Positions 13,451-14,002 of a stretch of DNA of 14,002 nucleotides are shown piece after piece (the first letter of the stretch is position 1; every line of letters starts with the position of its first letter). Location: positions 3,477 through 17,478 of the forward strand of contig JALWZW010000044.1 of assembly GCA_026992595.1 (NCBI GenBank). Reading direction: 5' to 3'. This DNA comes from Microcaldota archaeon. GTDB taxonomy: Archaea; Micrarchaeota; Micrarchaeia; Anstonellales; Bilamarchaeaceae. Both the position numbers and the translations under genes were made by a program. The notes beneath the pieces were generated by a model that ran no database searches, was not told the DNA's origin, and was given only the letters and a program-made list of their open reading frames with translations.

Positions 13451-13564
13451 TTAGAGGTCTCCTACCCTTCTCCTCATCTTCCTCCTTAATCGCCTCCTTT
13501 TTTTCTTTACCCATTTCCAGCGCATCCTGTTTTTCTTTTTCCATTTTCTTGGCCTTGCTCCCAT
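13451..13564 (-). CDS. rpl41e: Ribosomal protein eL41
   Basis: This 37-residue protein is almost entirely basic and aromatic: [18 protein letters not shown] followed by K/R runs and ending RRRVGDL. The [14 protein letters not shown] block and R/K-rich helix are what I recall of archaeal eL41, a single helix at the subunit interface. A Shine-Dalgarno AGGTGA lies four bases before ATG 13564. It stops 38 bases before uL1, so it is the first gene of the eL41-uL1-uL10-P1 operon. It is far below usual ORF length limits. The main doubt is the near-random basic composition, but ribosome-binding site, operon position and motif agree. Confidence 0.75.
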   Translation of the reverse strand: MGARPRKWKKKNRMRWKWVKKKRRRLRRKMRRRVGDL

Positions 13565-13601
13565 CAATTCACCTAAATAGAAATGAATTAAAGGAATTTT
13601 G

Positions 13602-13621
13602 TATGTAAAATGTTTTAAATA
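13602..13621. promoter_or_regulatory. Shared AT-rich promoter block between eL41 operon and tRNA-Ser
   Basis: On the minus strand TTTAAAAC (13619-13612) would start transcription near 13589, leaving a leader of about 25 bases with the AGGTGA site for eL41. On the plus strand TATGTAAA (13602-13609) would start near 13632, about 6 bases before the tRNA. The TTTAAATA at 13614-13621 is too close to the tRNA to be its box. Confidence 0.45.
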
Positions 13622-13637
13622 TTGTGCCGAGTGCGCT

Positions 13638-13720
13638 GCCGAGGTCGCATAACGGTAGTGCGGCGGTCTCGAAAACCGCTCCCTTTTCAGGGGTTGCAGG
13701 TTCGAATCCTGCCCTCGGCG
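13638..13720 (+). tRNA. tRNA-Ser(CGA)
   Basis: Acceptor GCCGAGG (13638-13644) pairs with CCTCGGC (13713-13719), and G13720 is the discriminator. The anticodon arm is GCGGT-CTCGAAA-ACCGC, giving anticodon CGA at 13670-13672, which reads UCG. A long variable arm with CCC and GGG stem bases (13680-13695) and G73 are serine identity features. The T arm is GCAGG-TTCGAAT-CCTGC. There is no intron and CCA is not encoded. It is divergent from the ribosomal operon and 37 bases before the AlaRS start. Confidence 0.93.
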
Positions 13721-13730
13721 CTCTTGCTTT

Positions 13731-13738
13731 TTTAATTT
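13731..13738 (+). promoter_or_regulatory. TATA box of alanyl-tRNA synthetase
   Basis: TTTAATTT, within a longer T-rich run that could also stop tRNA-Ser transcription, is centred about 24 bases before ATG 13758. Confidence 0.45.
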
Positions 13739-13757
13739 AATGGTGGAAGGTGTTTAT

Positions 13758-14002
13758 ATGGATAAATCCCTTTTGCGCGAGCGTTTTAGGAAGGAATGGA
13801 AGAAGCATTACGAGGTTGAGGCGTTAAAGGACAAGGGTTTTGAAAGACGGTTATGTAAAAAATGCGGAAGCGCTTTTTGGAGCGTTGGGGAGCGAGAGCA
13901 TTGCGGAGACCCTAAATGCATAGGTTATCAATTTATAGGCGCGCCTGCCGCCTCCTCTCCCCTCTCTTATTTGGAAACATGGGAGCGTATTAAGCGCTAT
14001 TT
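13758..14002 (+). CDS. alaS: Alanyl-tRNA synthetase, N-terminal part
   Basis: Charges tRNA-Ala; only the first 81 residues are in the window and the frame is open to the end. The archaeal AlaRS N-terminus is recognisable. KDKGFERRLCKKCGSAFWSV gives a CxxC zinc-ribbon half, REHCGDPKC the second half, and GYQFIGAP leads into the catalytic domain (archaeal forms read YxFIGNP here). SYLETWERIKRY is the start of the aminoacylation core. I prefer ATG 13758 over the in-frame ATG 13740: it sits at TATA distance, and GGAAGGTG lies just upstream at Shine-Dalgarno position. ATG 13740 would add only six residues. Its neighbour tRNA-Ser is on the same strand but has its own promoter. Confidence 0.9.
   Translation, partial: MDKSLLRERFRKEWKKHYEVEALKDKGFERRLCKKCGSAFWSVGEREHCGDPKCIGYQFIGAPAASSPLSYLETWERIKRY

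Noticed and set aside
13740..13757. Earlier in-frame ATG for alanyl-tRNA synthetase
   Set aside because: It is too close to the TATA box, and it lies just before the GGAAGGTG that serves ATG 13758.
1..14002. CRISPR arrays, insertion sequences, integrases or replication origin
   Set aside because: No regularly spaced direct repeats, transposase or recombinase motifs, or origin-like repeat clusters were seen.

Overview
This window is archaeal chromosome. Four things show it: ribosomal proteins uL1, uL10, P1 (aL12), eL14 and eL41; archaeal-type HMG-CoA synthase and Cbf5; a tRNA intron bounded by a bulge-helix-bulge motif; and TTTAAATA-like boxes about 23-27 bases upstream of many start codons, the signature of archaeal promoters and leaderless mRNAs. 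Compact proteins, overlapping genes, a 45-residue eL14-like protein and a tRNA-Ile(UAU) fit a small-genome DPANN-type archaeon (for example Diapherotrites or Micrarchaeota). That placement is inference, not something the sequence proves.

Layout. 2-1093 (+): the 3' part of an AAA_14/DUF4143 ATPase. 1132-1734 (+): a small secreted, C-terminally anchored protein of unknown function. 1762-2802 (+): HMG-CoA synthase. 2838-2950 (+): tRNA-Ile(UAU) with a 38-base intron. A minus-strand operon runs from 5170 down to 2932: EMC3/DUF106-type membrane insertase, cytidylate kinase, a tiny eL14-like KOW protein, and Cbf5/TruB pseudouridine synthase. Its last codons lie antisense to the tRNA 3' end. 7179-5381 (-): an AT-rich type II restriction-modification pair, endonuclease then methyltransferase, overlapping by ATGA. 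7330-7396 (+): a small RNA gene with its own promoter, terminal stem, T-run and D'/C' boxes like a C/D guide RNA. 9532-7397 (-): a large surface-anchored beta-helix protein. 9620-11616 (+): a PP2C-like phosphatase followed by a DUF429-SfsA two-domain nuclease-like protein. 13564-11628 (-): a ribosomal operon, eL41 - uL1 - uL10 - P1. 13638-13720 (+): tRNA-Ser(CGA). 13758 to the end (+): the start of alanyl-tRNA synthetase.

How it works together. Most of the window is translation machinery: the L1-stalk and P-stalk proteins, two tRNAs, AlaRS, a pseudouridine synthase, a candidate methylation guide RNA and an insertase for membrane proteins. HMG-CoA synthase belongs to the mevalonate route to isoprenoid lipids. 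The R-M pair, the surface protein and the phosphatase/nuclease pair are the accessory part.

Two real genes (eL14-like at 3770-3907 and eL41 at 13451-13564) are shorter than the usual ORF cut-off and are easily missed. Several long-ORF starts should be moved downstream, because a TATA box, a Shine-Dalgarno site or an ATGA overlap marks the real start (cmk 4415, insertase 5170, methyltransferase 6307, beta-helix protein 9532, uL10 12775).
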